From Nemertoderma westbladi (lineage: Eukaryota > Xenacoelomorpha > Nemertodermatida > Nemertodermatidae), in the NCBI GenBank assembly GCA_032718475.1, contig JAUCBJ010008985.1:1-29614 (forward strand): a DNA stretch of 29,614 nucleotides, in the 5' to 3' direction. The translations under genes were made by a program, and so were the position numbers. Of the stretch, positions 8,134-16,700 are shown piece after piece; within the stretch, counting starts at the first letter, position 1, and the number at the start of each line of letters is the position of its first letter. The notes under the pieces were generated by a model. It worked only from the letters and a program-made list of their open reading frames with translations. It was not told where the DNA came from and did not search any database.

Positions 8134-9305
8134 ATTTCGCCTTTCTTCACAACCGTCCGACTATCGGTTTTGGGGGGCAGCAGCAGCAACGCGTTGGCGC
8201 TCAGCATGGAGAGCAACCGGGAACTTATCTGACTACCGGTTGACGTGGCAACCGGGTAGGGGTCCGCGTGACTCCAGGTCAGTATGACCCGATGGAACTC
8301 CGGCCGGGGGTCCAGTCTGAACTCGGCGGGTATCCGACACTGGATTACCGTCTGTCTGGGTCGCGGATGTCCCGACATCTTCCGCAGACACGGAATCAGG
8401 AATAGGTTAGCCGTTACTATGGCCGAGACCGGGTTGCCAGGGAGACCGAATATGAGCTTCTTGGATCCGCGGACCTCCACGGTAGCGAATGTCGTCGGTT
8501 TACCCGGCTTCATAAACACCCGCGCGAAATGTATAGTCGCGCCGATATCTTGTTCTAAAACGTTTTTAAGTAAATCCTTCTCGCTCATAGAGACACCCCC
8601 CGAGGTAACGATAACGTCCGCTAGGACCACGGCCTCGCGTAGCGCCTTCATTATGGCGTCGGGAGAGTCTGGAACAATCCCGAGATCCATGGTGGGGAAC
8701 CCGCAGGTCTGAAGTTGCGATAGCAGCGTGGTCCGGTTGCTGTCCCGAATCTGGTAGGCGTGAATAGACTCGCCGGGGTCTACTAACTCGGAACCGGTGC
8801 TCATCACGGCCACCAGGGGGAGCCGATGGGACTGGGTGTCTACGACCCCGACGGCGGCGAGCAGCCCCAACTCGGCGGGGCCCAGCACGCAGCCCCGCGG
8901 GAGGATCTTCTCGCCTCGTTGGATGTCGAACCCGATGGGGCGGACGTCGATGCCGACGCTGACCACGGAGTTGACGCGGACTCGGAGCTCCTCGGAGCCG
9001 TCTGGCGTCGCCTCCAGCAGCTCGGTGTCCTCCACCTGGACGACGGCGTCGGCGCCCGGGGGCACCGGCGCGCCCGTACACACCCGGACGCACTGCCCGG
9101 ACAGCACCTGGTGCGTGGCCCGTCCGCCCGCCACCGACTCACCGATAACCGCCCGCTCCCCCGCCCCGTCGGCCGCTAGCACCGCATAGCCGTCCTTAAC
9201 GGAGGCCCGGAACGGGGGCAGCGGGTCTACCGCGTAGACGTCCGTCGCTAGGATCCGGCCCAGGGCCGAGCGGTAGTTCACCGACTCAGTGGGGAGGAGG
9301 GGGGC
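8103..9305 (-). CDS. GPHN: Gephyrin, second coding exon (E domain, MoeA-like)
   Basis: This exon encodes residues 248-647, the molybdopterin molybdotransferase (E) domain, which inserts molybdate into adenylylated molybdopterin to give molybdenum cofactor. In vertebrates the same domain dimerises and binds glycine and GABA-A receptors. Conserved blocks in order: [15 protein letters not shown] (about 275-289), [64 protein letters not shown] (ending at D491, the family's catalytic Asp), [27 protein letters not shown] and LLLLPPKT. The 3' splice site is TTTGTATCACAG before 9305, phase 0. The domain runs to its normal end and stops at TAG (8105-8103), inside the start of the 39-bp array. There are no internal stops. 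GC content is far above the surroundings, mainly at third positions. The vertebrate receptor-pocket residues F330, Y673 and Y719 correspond here to L, F and R. Confidence 0.97.
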   Translation of the reverse strand, partial: APLLPTESVNYRSALGRILATDVYAVDPLPPFRASVKDGYAVLAADGAGERAVIGESVAGGRATHQVLSGQCVRVCTGAPVPPGADAVVQVEDTELLEATPDGSEELRVRVNSVVSVGIDVRPIGFDIQRGEKILPRGCVLGPAELGLLAAVGVVDTQSHRLPLVAVMSTGSELVDPGESIHAYQIRDSNRTTLLSQLQTCGFPTMDLGIVPDSPDAIMKALREAVVLADVIVTSGGVSMSEKDLLKNVLEQDIGATIHFARVFMKPGKPTTFATVEVRGSKKLIFGLPGNPVSAIVTANLFLIPCLRKMSGHPRPRQTVIQCRIPAEFRLDPRPEFHRVILTWSHADPYPVATSTGSQISSRLLSMLSANALLLLPPKTDSRTVVKKGEIIDCIVLGPI

Positions 9306-9755
9306 CTGTGATACAAACATTTTAACATTACAATTACAAACAATTATTAAGTGATCTGACTTTCTACTTACTATAGTATAACCCACTCTGTGGAAGATTA
9401 CCCTATTTCTACTTTGGTTTATGTTTCTAAAATAATTGAATTAAATGTATAACTTTTCTTCACTATTCTCCCGTATTTTATTAACCAACCGCCAGCGATT
9501 GTCGAGATATATAATATATTTCTAGAGAGAATATATTTCTACGTTTTATATAATATATTACATAATATATTTTAAATTTTCACTATTTTATAAAAGATAG
9601 AACGATATACCGGTACCTACAGTAGTGTTAGAAAATAAATTGAACTGTAGTAGCTCCTAGTACTTTACTAAATTGCTTCGATGATTACATCAATTATTAT
9701 AATACTCTTTATTCAACCCCTGATGCCGCCGCCTTACTTAATGTTATAACTATTT

Positions 9756-9890
9756 ACATACTTGTGTGTAAAGTAGCACTTTACAGTATGATGATCCGAG
9801 TGGCTTTGTTACACGAACGAACGTTAGTGAGTGAGTGAAAATAAAGCCACGAGGATCAGAACACTGTAAACTACTTTGCAATAAGTATGT
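9756..9890. repeat. Foldback with ~50-bp arms in the gephyrin intron
   Basis: The left arm 9756-9810 and right arm 9840-9890 are imperfect inverted repeats around a 29-nt loop. Matching blocks include ACATACTT with AAGTATGT, AAAGTAG with CTACTTT, TTTACAGT with ACTGTAAA, GATCC with GGATC, and GTGGCTTT with AAAGCCAC. Shape and size fit a foldback MITE. In the pre-mRNA it would make a long hairpin. Confidence 0.85.
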
Positions 9891-9896
9891 ATCTAG

Positions 9897-10378
9897 TTTT
9901 ATTCCAAAATTGTAACATTACGAAATGATTGTACATATACATTATAAGTGATAGAAACTGCACAAATTATATTAGTTGCTGTATAAATAAATGTAAAAAT
10001 GACATAAATTGTGTTATAAATAAGTTAGCTTATATTTATGGTGGTGTTTGGAGCCATGTTATAATAATATAGCTAGGCCCAACTGGTTATTAATAGCTAT
10101 ACGCCGCCTACCGGTAGGTAATGCAGTAGGCCTATCTGGCTGTCAGACAAATACCACATATTGTTTACATGGTAACCAATGACGACGTTAAGTAATGTCC
10201 GCTAATGGGACATTACTTAACGCCGTCATGGGTTACCACGTAAACAATAACACCAAATACAATACTAAATATACAGGCCAATACAATGCTGTAATGTCCT
10301 CTAAAGTTGTAAAGTGTTAAATAACGATTCGCTGTTAATACTAACGGCGTTGAGTAATGTTACAATTTTGGAATAAAA
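9897..10378. mobile_element. Foldback/MITE with perfect 25-bp terminal inverted repeats
   Basis: Bases 9897-9921 (starting TTTTATTCCAAAATTG) and 10354-10378 are exact reverse complements. The centre holds a second, much stronger hairpin at 10160-10248. The 482-bp interior has no coding potential. I see no clear longer target duplication; TA next to the terminal TTCCAAAA is possible. A sequence matching one terminal repeat with a single mismatch lies at 15576-15600, so this is a family. Confidence 0.82.
10160..10248. repeat. 41-bp-arm hairpin with 7-nt loop
   Basis: Arm 10160-10200 and arm 10208-10248 pair over 41 bp with only three mismatches, around the 7-nt loop GCTAATG. It lies near the middle of the 482-bp inverted-repeat element, so that element is a foldback within a foldback. 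A transcript would fold into a stem long enough for double-stranded-RNA enzymes. Confidence 0.92.
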
Positions 10379-10664
10379 TTATTTATATTCTCGATTATAT
10401 ATTACGCAATTAGAGAGCCGCTTAACTACATAAACCAATATTAAATATTGAGTTCCGTTTTGGCTGTTTGGAGTAGGGTACCAGACAATACTGTAATATG
10501 AAGTTGTAAGAAAAAATTATTCCTAATTAATTAATTAATAAACTAATTAATTCCTAATTATCTAAAGTTCCGTATCGGTAGCCTATGTTTATGTTTAGTT
10601 ACTAGGCATTACCGGCGATACCGGTACCAATAATAAATCAGAGAGTCAGAGGCTATATATAACA

Positions 10665-10672
10665 GTATAACC
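10665..10672. repeat. Left 8-bp target-site duplication of the hAT element
   Basis: GTATAACC here and at 12371-12378 flank the element exactly. Eight bp is the hAT hallmark. Confidence 0.95.
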
Positions 10673-10856
10673 TAGGGATGTCCCGGAATTCCGTTCCGGC
10701 CGGAATTCCGGCGGTATTTGCCCGATTCCGGTTCCGGCCGGAATTGCCGGAATGGGGTCAATTCCGGCCGGAATTTTACCGGAATTGCAAGGTTCATATC
10801 TTAAACATTATTACCAATTAGTTTAAGATACTTTTCAACACTTGTAAACAAGTATA

Positions 10857-11037
10857 GAAATAAAGATTTCTTCGACCGTTAGAGCTAACATTTGGATGCA
10901 AGGCATAGATGCCCCCTGGTTAGCCCCTTCAAACCATTCGTGCCGAATCGGAAACTGCCTTGGCCCACATGCTGGGATCGAACCCACGACCTCCAGAGAG
11001 ATTGGAAATCAATGAAACCACTACACCAAGGTGGAAC
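10857..11037 (-). mobile_element. tRNA-derived SINE, copy 1 (internally deleted)
   Basis: On the minus strand it starts CCACCTTGGTGTAGTGG, containing a polymerase III A-box-like TGGTGTAGTGG. A B-box GGTTCGATCC follows about 45 nt later. Then comes a body shared with 15198-15465 (GCAGTTT..., TCGGCACGAATG, CCAGGG, TGCATCC) and a tail TAACGGTCGAAGAAAT. Relative to the other copy about 85 bp are missing before the tail. It sits inside the hAT element, so it inserted after that element or was carried with it. Confidence 0.88.
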
Positions 11038-11879
11038 AAAATTAACCTATCTAACGAAGGAAAATTCTCAGCCACCCTGTTTGTTAAAGTAAATTCAGTC
11101 CTGATGGGTTGGGTATATGTAACACATTTCATCGTAACACTGGTAAGTCGTTTTCAGATTTTGTCTTAGTCAGAATCTCAAAATGAATGCCTCCTTGCTC
11201 CATTGTAACACAAGTCATAAGTCATTTGATAGAACATATAAGATGCGTCTCACATTTACTGGATATTGTTACCCAAAGTAACCACCAATCACAGGCCTCT
11301 TGCCGGATATAACACATGGAGTCATGTGTAAAAAGATGGAACATGGGACATAATCACTTTCGACTCATCGGTCGTAACTTACGATTTAGCAGTGGAGACG
11401 CTCCCATTGAAACCAATGTGTTCCATAATTTATTGTGACTAAGACTACATAAGACTTACCAGTGGAGCACGGGCCTTAGCGGGTTGTTTTTCCAATTTAA
11501 TTATTACAATTTGCTTATAAAATGGCGTTTTTTTAGATTGATTTTACATTATTTGACATTGATTTTGTATATTATTTTACATTGAATTAATTATTAAATA
11601 ATATGATAATTACAGGAGGCTAAATAAATTGCTAACCTTGTAAAGTTAGCAATGAAACTCGATTAACGATTAACACAATTACAATTACTACTTTAACCTA
11701 AAACTAATATATAAATATAAAACGTTATTACAACACGTACAGGTCCTGCGAGTGGTCGTTAGTTCAGTTCTGCATAATATAGTAGTTTAATTTCTATTTA
11801 CAGCAAAGCCATTTCTTACCATAAATCTATTTATTCCCAGCAATAATTAAACTGTAACATGTGATGTACTAATGGCCTC

Positions 11880-11922
11880 GTTTATTGTTTTGGTTGGAAT
11901 AACATGTCTATTGTCTCTGTAA
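11880..11922 (-). repeat. Dispersed motif copy 4 (AACCAAAACAATAAAC family, inverted)
   Basis: On the minus strand: GTTACAGAGAC, a short spacer, then GTTATTCCAACCAAAACAAT and AAAC. It matches the copies at 3335, 4510 and 5943 and lies inside the hAT element. Confidence 0.75.
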
Positions 11923-12370
11923 CATACTCCTTTCCCTTAAAGACACCAGGATATTGCACCAAAGGACCTAATGACGCGAAACCATAGGTTTTTGTTTAAC
12001 GTAGGTTTTTAGGTATGAGTCTAAAGGCTAAAAACCTAACTTTTGGCCAAAGTTATAGATTTTAGAAAAAAAATTATGTTGAATAATGCCGAAGTACCAT
12101 CCCGTCACCCTAATAGGCCATAACGGGCCAGGCCATTCTCCACTCCACCCACTTTATTCCCCCCCAAGGTTCTGATTCATCTCATTATCAAACTTAGCTG
12201 TAGAAATTAAAAAAATTCATTTGTTTCACAAAAAATTTAACAGTTTCATGGGTTATTTAGTGTATTTCACTAATTATAGAAAATTCCGGTTCCGGCCGGA
12301 ATATTCCGGCATGTTGAATTCCGGTTCCGGTTCCGGCCGGAATCAAAATATCGATTCCGGGACATCCCTA

Positions 12371-12381
12371 GTATAACCTAC
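12371..12381 (-). promoter_or_regulatory. GPHN: Gephyrin 5' splice site rebuilt by a transposon target duplication
   Basis: The exon ends ...GGCCAG and the intron begins GTAGGTTATAC. Intron positions +4 to +11 are the hAT target duplication (12378-12371) and the transposon starts at +12. Because the duplicated bases restored GTAGGT, the donor survives, though +4 to +6 (GGT) differ from the usual AGT. Confidence 0.93.
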
Positions 12382-13122
12382 CTGGCCGAGTACAATGAGA
12401 AGGGCCTGATCAACCGGTATCATCGGATACGGAGAGACTCTGGCCCTGTGGGCAGTCCGCGAGGTGTCTACCACCGAGTGCTCCCGTTGGTGGACCACGA
12501 CGGGATTCAGTGGCGGCTTAAACGCGAGTTCCTGGTGCTCCCGCGGGGTGCGTCTGTTGGGGCTGTCCCTCGCGGGGCTGGGGAGTCGTCGATGCACTGC
12601 GTCCACCTCGCCCAACGCGTCGCGCAGTAGATCCACGGCGTGGGGCAGCGAAGGAACAACCAGATCGAAACACTCGTGGGATCCCTTCACGCTTCCGGGT
12701 AGGTTCACGATGACGCTACGACAACGAACGCCGCACACCGGACGGGACAACATCGCTAGAGGCGTCACTTCCAAGGATCCCTTCAGCATCGCAACCTCCA
12801 ACCCGCGGGCTTCCTTCTCTATAACCTCCTTGGTGGCCTCGGGGGTTACGTCGCGGGCGGCGAATCCCGTCCCTCCGGTTGTGAGTATCAGATCGAGTCG
12901 TTTATCGTCGGCCCAGTGCTGCAGTATGCTCTTTATGGCCTGGATGTTGTCCGGGACTATTTTGTGGCAGACGATTGTGGCCGGGAGTCGTTCCGGGACT
13001 ATCCTCTTTAGGTTGTTTCCGCTCCTGTCCTCAGCGAGATTCTTGAAACATCGGTCGCTAACTGTTAGAATCCCGACACGCATCGGTTCCTCCTGGCAAC
13101 TCTTTCTAAGCTCACCAGCCAT
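12382..13122 (-). CDS. GPHN: Gephyrin, first coding exon (G domain, MogA/MoaB-like) plus linker
   Basis: This exon encodes residues 1-247. The G domain is the molybdopterin adenylyltransferase that activates molybdopterin with ATP before molybdate insertion. Motifs: [10 protein letters not shown] (14-23), NLAEDRSG (28-35), [10 protein letters not shown] (78-87), [11 protein letters not shown] (90-100), [11 protein letters not shown] (123-133) and VNLPGSVKG (139-147). The linker (about 175-230) is far shorter than in vertebrate gephyrin; it ends in [12 protein letters not shown] and SPYPM, which match the vertebrate pre-E-domain segment. I chose the ATG at 13122: it is the first in frame, since the open stretch upstream starts only with TTG, and a good 3' splice site (GTACTTACAG, ending at 13130) lies 7 nt before it, implying a 5' UTR exon upstream. 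The joined protein is 647 residues against about 736 in human gephyrin. Only one coding intron is present, where vertebrate genes have many. Confidence 0.96.
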
Positions 13123-13129
13123 AATAAGT

Positions 13130-13139
13130 CTGTAAGTAC
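13130..13139 (-). promoter_or_regulatory. GPHN: Candidate 3' splice site before the gephyrin start codon
   Basis: Minus-strand GTACTTACAG precedes ACTTATT and the start codon. If used, the transcript begins in an untranslated exon at higher coordinates, which I cannot place. Confidence 0.5.
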
Positions 13140-13489
13140 AAGTACTGCAATAAGTCGCAGCCGCGGGCTGCGACGCAGGGGTAGGAAACGAAAACAATTA
13201 CCGGTCTGTCGGTAGGCCTATATTCCAGTATTCAGATATTATACACCTGTTATAATTATAAATAGCCTACATAAATCATAAATACAGAAATAACTGAAGA
13301 AAAATACAGTTAATTTATGGTAGCTCTTCCTGTTTTGTTACTGACTGCAGATTCTTAAATGTTCTATACTGCTATATGCTAGGCCTATGTATAGTGCAGC
13401 CCCAGCCATGGCTGCATGGCAGCATGGTGCAGCAGTGACAATAACTGAGTAACCGTCAGCGTCCCGGCCCTATTGAAAAGTTTTACATG
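13140..13489. other. Region upstream of gephyrin, no gene seen
   Basis: This would hold a first intron or the promoter of gephyrin. I see no TATA box in a convincing place. It contains two TAGGCCTA octamers (13213, 13380) and a CATGGCTGCATGGCAGCATGG-like cluster near 13408. Confidence 0.4.
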
Positions 13490-13830
13490 TACGCCGAACA
13501 CGTTCGGCGCAGCACTAGCTGACTCAGTGACTAGAACCTGCGCCGGGCTGCCGGGAGCTGGTGCAGAAATGTGCTACGCCGGGTAATGAGCCGGAAGGGT
13601 CGGCGTAGAGATGTGCTACGCCGGCAGGCCGGCGTAGCCGGCGGAGCACTGACAATGATAGAGATGCTGCGCTCGGCGCAGCAGGCGTCAAAATATACCC
13701 GGCGTCGTCGCTGCCAAATTGACCCGGCGCCGGAATCGGCCCAGCACACCCGGCAGCCCGGCGTACATATTTGCCTGGCGCAGAAATCAGCCGAACCTAG
13801 CACCAGGCTGCGAGGCAGACAGTGAGACTG
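13490..13830. repeat. GC-rich, CpG-rich hairpin-forming block
   Basis: CGGCG, CCCGGCG and GCGCAG motifs recur at irregular intervals. Several short inverted repeats occur, such as CGCCGAA/TTCGGCG near 13492-13510 and GCTACGCCGG/CCGGCGTAGC at 13614-13637. The motif vocabulary (CCCGGCG, GCGCAGAAA) overlaps that of the 42-bp repeats at 16206-16476, suggesting a common origin. Open frames on both strands come from the base composition. A CpG island upstream of gephyrin is an alternative reading. Confidence 0.55.
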
Positions 13831-14195
13831 AGACAGCATGACAACATTAACAGACATGCAGACATGCGTTCATCAGTTCATCATACCAACAGCACAGCAA
13901 CACAATAAAAGTAATAAAAACAACTGGCCATGCAGCTGTCAGGCTGTGCACGAGGCAGAATGGAAACTCACACTACTGCACTACTGCACTAGCTGACTGA
14001 AATTTGTCATTTATTTACGTATTTAGCCTTAGGCCTATGCTACAGTGCTATGCTGTTATGAAGTACAGAAGTAGGCAGGTCAGCAGGTAGACTATGACAG
14101 TTCCAGCTATCAGCTGATCAGTCAATATTGCTATTAGTCAGCAGTTTATTTATTTACATATTACTGTGCTGTATTGTATAGGGGCCTAAGCTATA

Positions 14196-14222
14196 TTTAT
14201 ATTATATTATATTATATTATTT
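14196..14222. repeat. TATTA microsatellite
   Basis: About five copies of a 5-bp TATTA-type unit. The flanks (13831-14400) show nothing else I can name. Confidence 0.85.
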
Positions 14223-14409
14223 GGATGGAGACACCGCTGTCATAGAAGGGTATAAATAAAACTGCACATAATAAAACAGGATAAAGTTGAACAGTGAATA
14301 AAACAAAACGACTTATACTATGGCAATGGCATTATTGATAATGAAACAATTTATTACTGACACACAGGCCTTACAGGCTGATCTAGACGCTTGTGGAATG
14401 TTGTAACCA

Positions 14410-15100
14410 TTGGAAATTGCAGTTCAGCAATTCAATGACTCCAAGTGCAAGGTAATGCATCTAGGTTCTAGAAATCCCCAAGCAACTTTTTACACAATGA
14501 ATGGACGGACACTTTTATCGGCAACCGAGGATCGTGATTTGGGAATTACATTTACACCAAACTTGTCCTTCACAACTCACTGCACAAAGACTGCAGACCG
14601 TGCCATATGCGAGTCGTCCATTTAATACGAAGAACCTTTTACATATTTGGAAGCTCCGATGTTTACCCTCTGACCCTGTTATACAAGTCCCTTGTTCGGC
14701 CTCTCCTTGAATACGAATCGTCTTGAACAAGTACAACCCCGTGCCACAGTTGTCATATGAAAACCGACTACGTGCACTCAAACTACCGACATTAATATAT
14801 CGCCGTGTACTTAGCCGACCTTATAACAACATAAAAGTTTATCCACGGGATTGACAATTGAGCGCAGTAATTTCTTCCAGTTTCGTTCCAAACTCGACCA
14901 ATACTCAACACGAGGCTCTTTCTTGGTGCTGTACAAAGTTCGAACTATAGGACTCAAAGGAGATGCAACAACTTTGCAGACAGCGTTGTAAACATTTTGA
15001 ATCCTTTACCATTACCGGAAAGTGTTGTTAATGCACGTAATGCCCTTGGTACCCCATGCTTGAACACATTCAAAAATAGACTAGACTGCGAAATGTCCCT
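14410..15100 (+). pseudogene. Decayed C-terminal part of a CR1/L2/Jockey-like LINE
   Basis: Conserved pieces of a LINE reverse transcriptase tail appear in order across shifting frames. FNDSKCKVMHLGSRN, YTMNGRTL and EDRDLGITF are first (14430-14560). Then come a VRPLLEYES-like stretch near 14695, SYENRLRALKLPTLIYRR near 14752-14805, and SVVNILNPLP...SVVNAR...LNTFKNRLD near 14975-15090. In this large group these correspond to the region after the RT thumb. Multiple frameshifts and stops make it inactive. It belongs to a different LINE lineage from the two RTE elements. Confidence 0.82.
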
Positions 15101-15197
15101 TAAAATTAATATGTAGTGATACTCCTGTGCGCCAAGTGGCAGTAGCGAAAGTAATATCTTTCGGATATCTTTCGGATACAACGATTTCTTTATTCTT

Positions 15198-15465
15198 CCA
15201 CCTTGGTGTAGTGGTTGCATTGAATTCACATCTCCTGTAGGTCGTGGGCTCGATCCTCACATGGGCCAGGGCAGTTTTCGTTTCGGCACGAATGCTTTAA
15301 AGGGACCAACCAGGGCGCATCTCTCGTCCTGCATCCTTAAGTGGTAGCTAAATGAGTACTGGAGTTTCCTCTGGGGAGTAAAGTTCTGGGGGGACCGCAC
15401 TGGAAATAAGTCGTCAGACTTTGTGCGTAATCCCTGACCTAACGGCCGAAGAAAATTTATCTTTA
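15198..15465 (+). mobile_element. tRNA-derived SINE, copy 2 (full-length)
   Basis: It begins CCACCTTGGTGTAGTGG (A-box-like), with the B-box-like GGCTCGATCC near 15248. The body has TTTCGGCACGAATGC and ACCAACCAGGGCGCATC, and the end is TAACGGCCGAAGAAAATTTA followed by an AT-rich tail. Copy 1 at 10857-11037 shares both ends, so this copy gives the fuller length of about 265 bp. It lies just downstream of the decayed LINE. Confidence 0.88.
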
Positions 15466-15575
15466 ATATTCTTTCAATAATTCATATTGTAACATTTGAG
15501 TAATTTCAAAAAATGTACACTTTACTTGACAACAAAAATTTACAGACAGTGTTTCTTAAGTACAGTAGTTGTTTC

Positions 15576-15600
15576 GTAATGTTACACTTTTGGAATAAAA
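15576..15600. repeat. Solo terminal repeat of the 482-bp foldback family
   Basis: It matches 10354-10378 at 24 of 25 positions (GTAATGTTACACTTTTGG...). I find no partner inverted copy nearby; a weak candidate is around 15482-15505. Confidence 0.7.
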
Positions 15601-16005
15601 CAACGCACCTACTGTACTTGTTGCACTTGTCTTTAAGGTTTTCCGTCTCTGCATCCCTATTTTCATTTCACCCATCCACTACTTTCGTTCCTTTTGAGAA
15701 CGGAACGTTTACGAACCAAGTTCTTTACAAACAAATGCCAATACCATGAATACTTATTAATGGCACGCTGTACCTGATGATTTAGTTTAACATGCAAGAA
15801 ATAATAATTATTAAAATCATATATAGTTTAATATATTCAAATATCCAAATCCATAAAACCCCATACTTTTTTATTTATTATTATTAACCTTGTTTATTTT
15901 GGTATCTTATTATTACTTTCTATGGAACATAAGTTTGTTGAATTTCGAATACGATAAATACTAGTCTCTTGTAGGTACCATCAACTCAAGACAGGGGTGG
16001 GTGGA
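15601..16005. other. AT-rich DNA, no feature seen
   Basis: No gene, RNA or defined repeat supported. An open frame running from 15513 to 15749 crosses the solo terminal repeat and is not convincing. Confidence 0.5.
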
Positions 16006-16023
16006 GGGGGGGGGGGGGGGGGG
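16006..16023. repeat. G18 homopolymer tract
   Basis: Eighteen consecutive G after GGGGTGGGTGGA, making a longer G-rich block (from about 15993) with G-quadruplex potential. Confidence 0.93.
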
Positions 16024-16205
16024 ATCATGTGGGATATGTTTCATTACATACATATTTCATTCATCACATACAGTATTCTACTGTATATGCAGGTGCAGTA
16101 TTACTGCATTATAGATTATAGATAACAGAATAAACTAAAGGTAATGTACAGTATGTAACAGGGAGATTTTATGTTTATACAGTCATCCCGGTGCAGGTTT
16201 GAAGA

Positions 16206-16476
16206 GCAGGCGGAAGATTTTTCACCCGGTGCAGCATTTTGCATTGCACAGAGCCAGCGCAGGATTTTTGCACCCGGCATGGGCGTGGGTTTTGCACAGA
16301 GCCGGCGCAGGATATTTTGCACCCGGCGTGGTATTGCTCAGAGCCGGCGCAGGATTTTTTGCACCCAGCGTGGTTTTGTTCAGAGCCGGCGCAGGATTTT
16401 TTGCACCCGGCGTGGATTTTCTCAGAGCCGGCGCAGGATTTTTGGCACCCGGCGCCGCGTTCGGCGCAGAAAATAA
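16206..16476 (+). repeat. 42-bp GC-rich tandem repeat, five to six copies
   Basis: Units follow CAGAGCCGGCGCAGGATTTT, then TTGCACCCGGCGTGG, then TTTTGCT or a variant. Five clear units start near 16248, 16294, 16338, 16380 and 16422, with a degenerate one before them. The period of 42 keeps frames open on both strands, producing several overlapping open frames that are not genes. The motifs resemble 13490-13830. Confidence 0.9.
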
Positions 16477-16700
16477 AACTTTTCAATAAGCGTCAGGCAG
16501 TACATGCTACCATGCAGTACACAGCAAGTCCACAAAGGACGAGGCCAGGCTGCACTGGACTGGAGGACTGCTGAACTGCAGTACAGAGCAGTGCAGCGTG
16601 CACAGCTAAGCTCAGCGGTGGTGTGCCTGACGACGCTGACCGCCTACTGGCCTTACTGCCTTATGGGCAGATGGGGGGTACGTACTAAAAGGTAGAACGA

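Larger units (their letters stand above)
10673..12370. mobile_element. Non-autonomous hAT-type DNA transposon
   Basis: The terminal inverted repeats TAGGGATGTCCCGGAAT (10673-10689) and its exact complement (12354-12370) are flanked by the 8-bp direct repeat GTATAACC (10665-10672, 12371-12378). Both subterminal regions (to about 10795, and from about 12287) are packed with TTCCGGCCGGAA-type palindromes, a likely transposase-binding array. The 1.7 kb encode no transposase that I can see, so movement would need a source in trans. A SINE (10857-11037) and an inverted dispersed-motif copy (11880-11922) lie inside; the rest is AT-rich and featureless. The right end abuts the gephyrin 5' splice site. 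Confidence 0.95.
9306..12381 (-). other. GPHN: Gephyrin intron (phase 0) carrying several insertions
   Basis: The donor is CAG followed by GTAGGT at 12382/12381; the acceptor is TTTGTATCACAG ending at 9306. Joining the exons gives ...IVLGQ + APLLPTES..., which lines up with vertebrate gephyrin across the linker/E-domain boundary without a gap. The 3,076-bp intron holds a 1,698-bp hAT-type element at its 5' end, itself containing a SINE and a dispersed-motif copy, and two foldback structures further in. Without the hAT element and one target-site copy it would be about 1.37 kb. Confidence 0.93.

Noticed and set aside
7289-8134. Plus-strand 281-codon open frame with 13-residue repeats ([13 protein letters not shown])
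   Set aside because: It is the antisense of the 39-bp array derived from gephyrin's coding end, starts at a TTG beside a C run, and stays open only because the period is divisible by three. Nothing upstream suggests a promoter or signal.
8284-9189. Several long open frames on both strands over the gephyrin E-domain exon
   Set aside because: They are by-products of high GC in a real exon; the minus-strand frame with MoeA motifs explains the region completely.
12343-12381. Gephyrin exon continuing past 12382 (residues [12 protein letters not shown])
   Set aside because: This stretch is intron plus transposon end; splicing at GTAGGT restores alignment with gephyrin in phase 0.
12448-13135. Plus-strand open frames opposite the gephyrin G domain
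   Set aside because: Shadow frames in GC-rich coding DNA with no domain content.
16116-16574. Overlapping repeat-protein open frames on both strands
   Set aside because: All follow from the 42-bp GC-rich tandem repeat.
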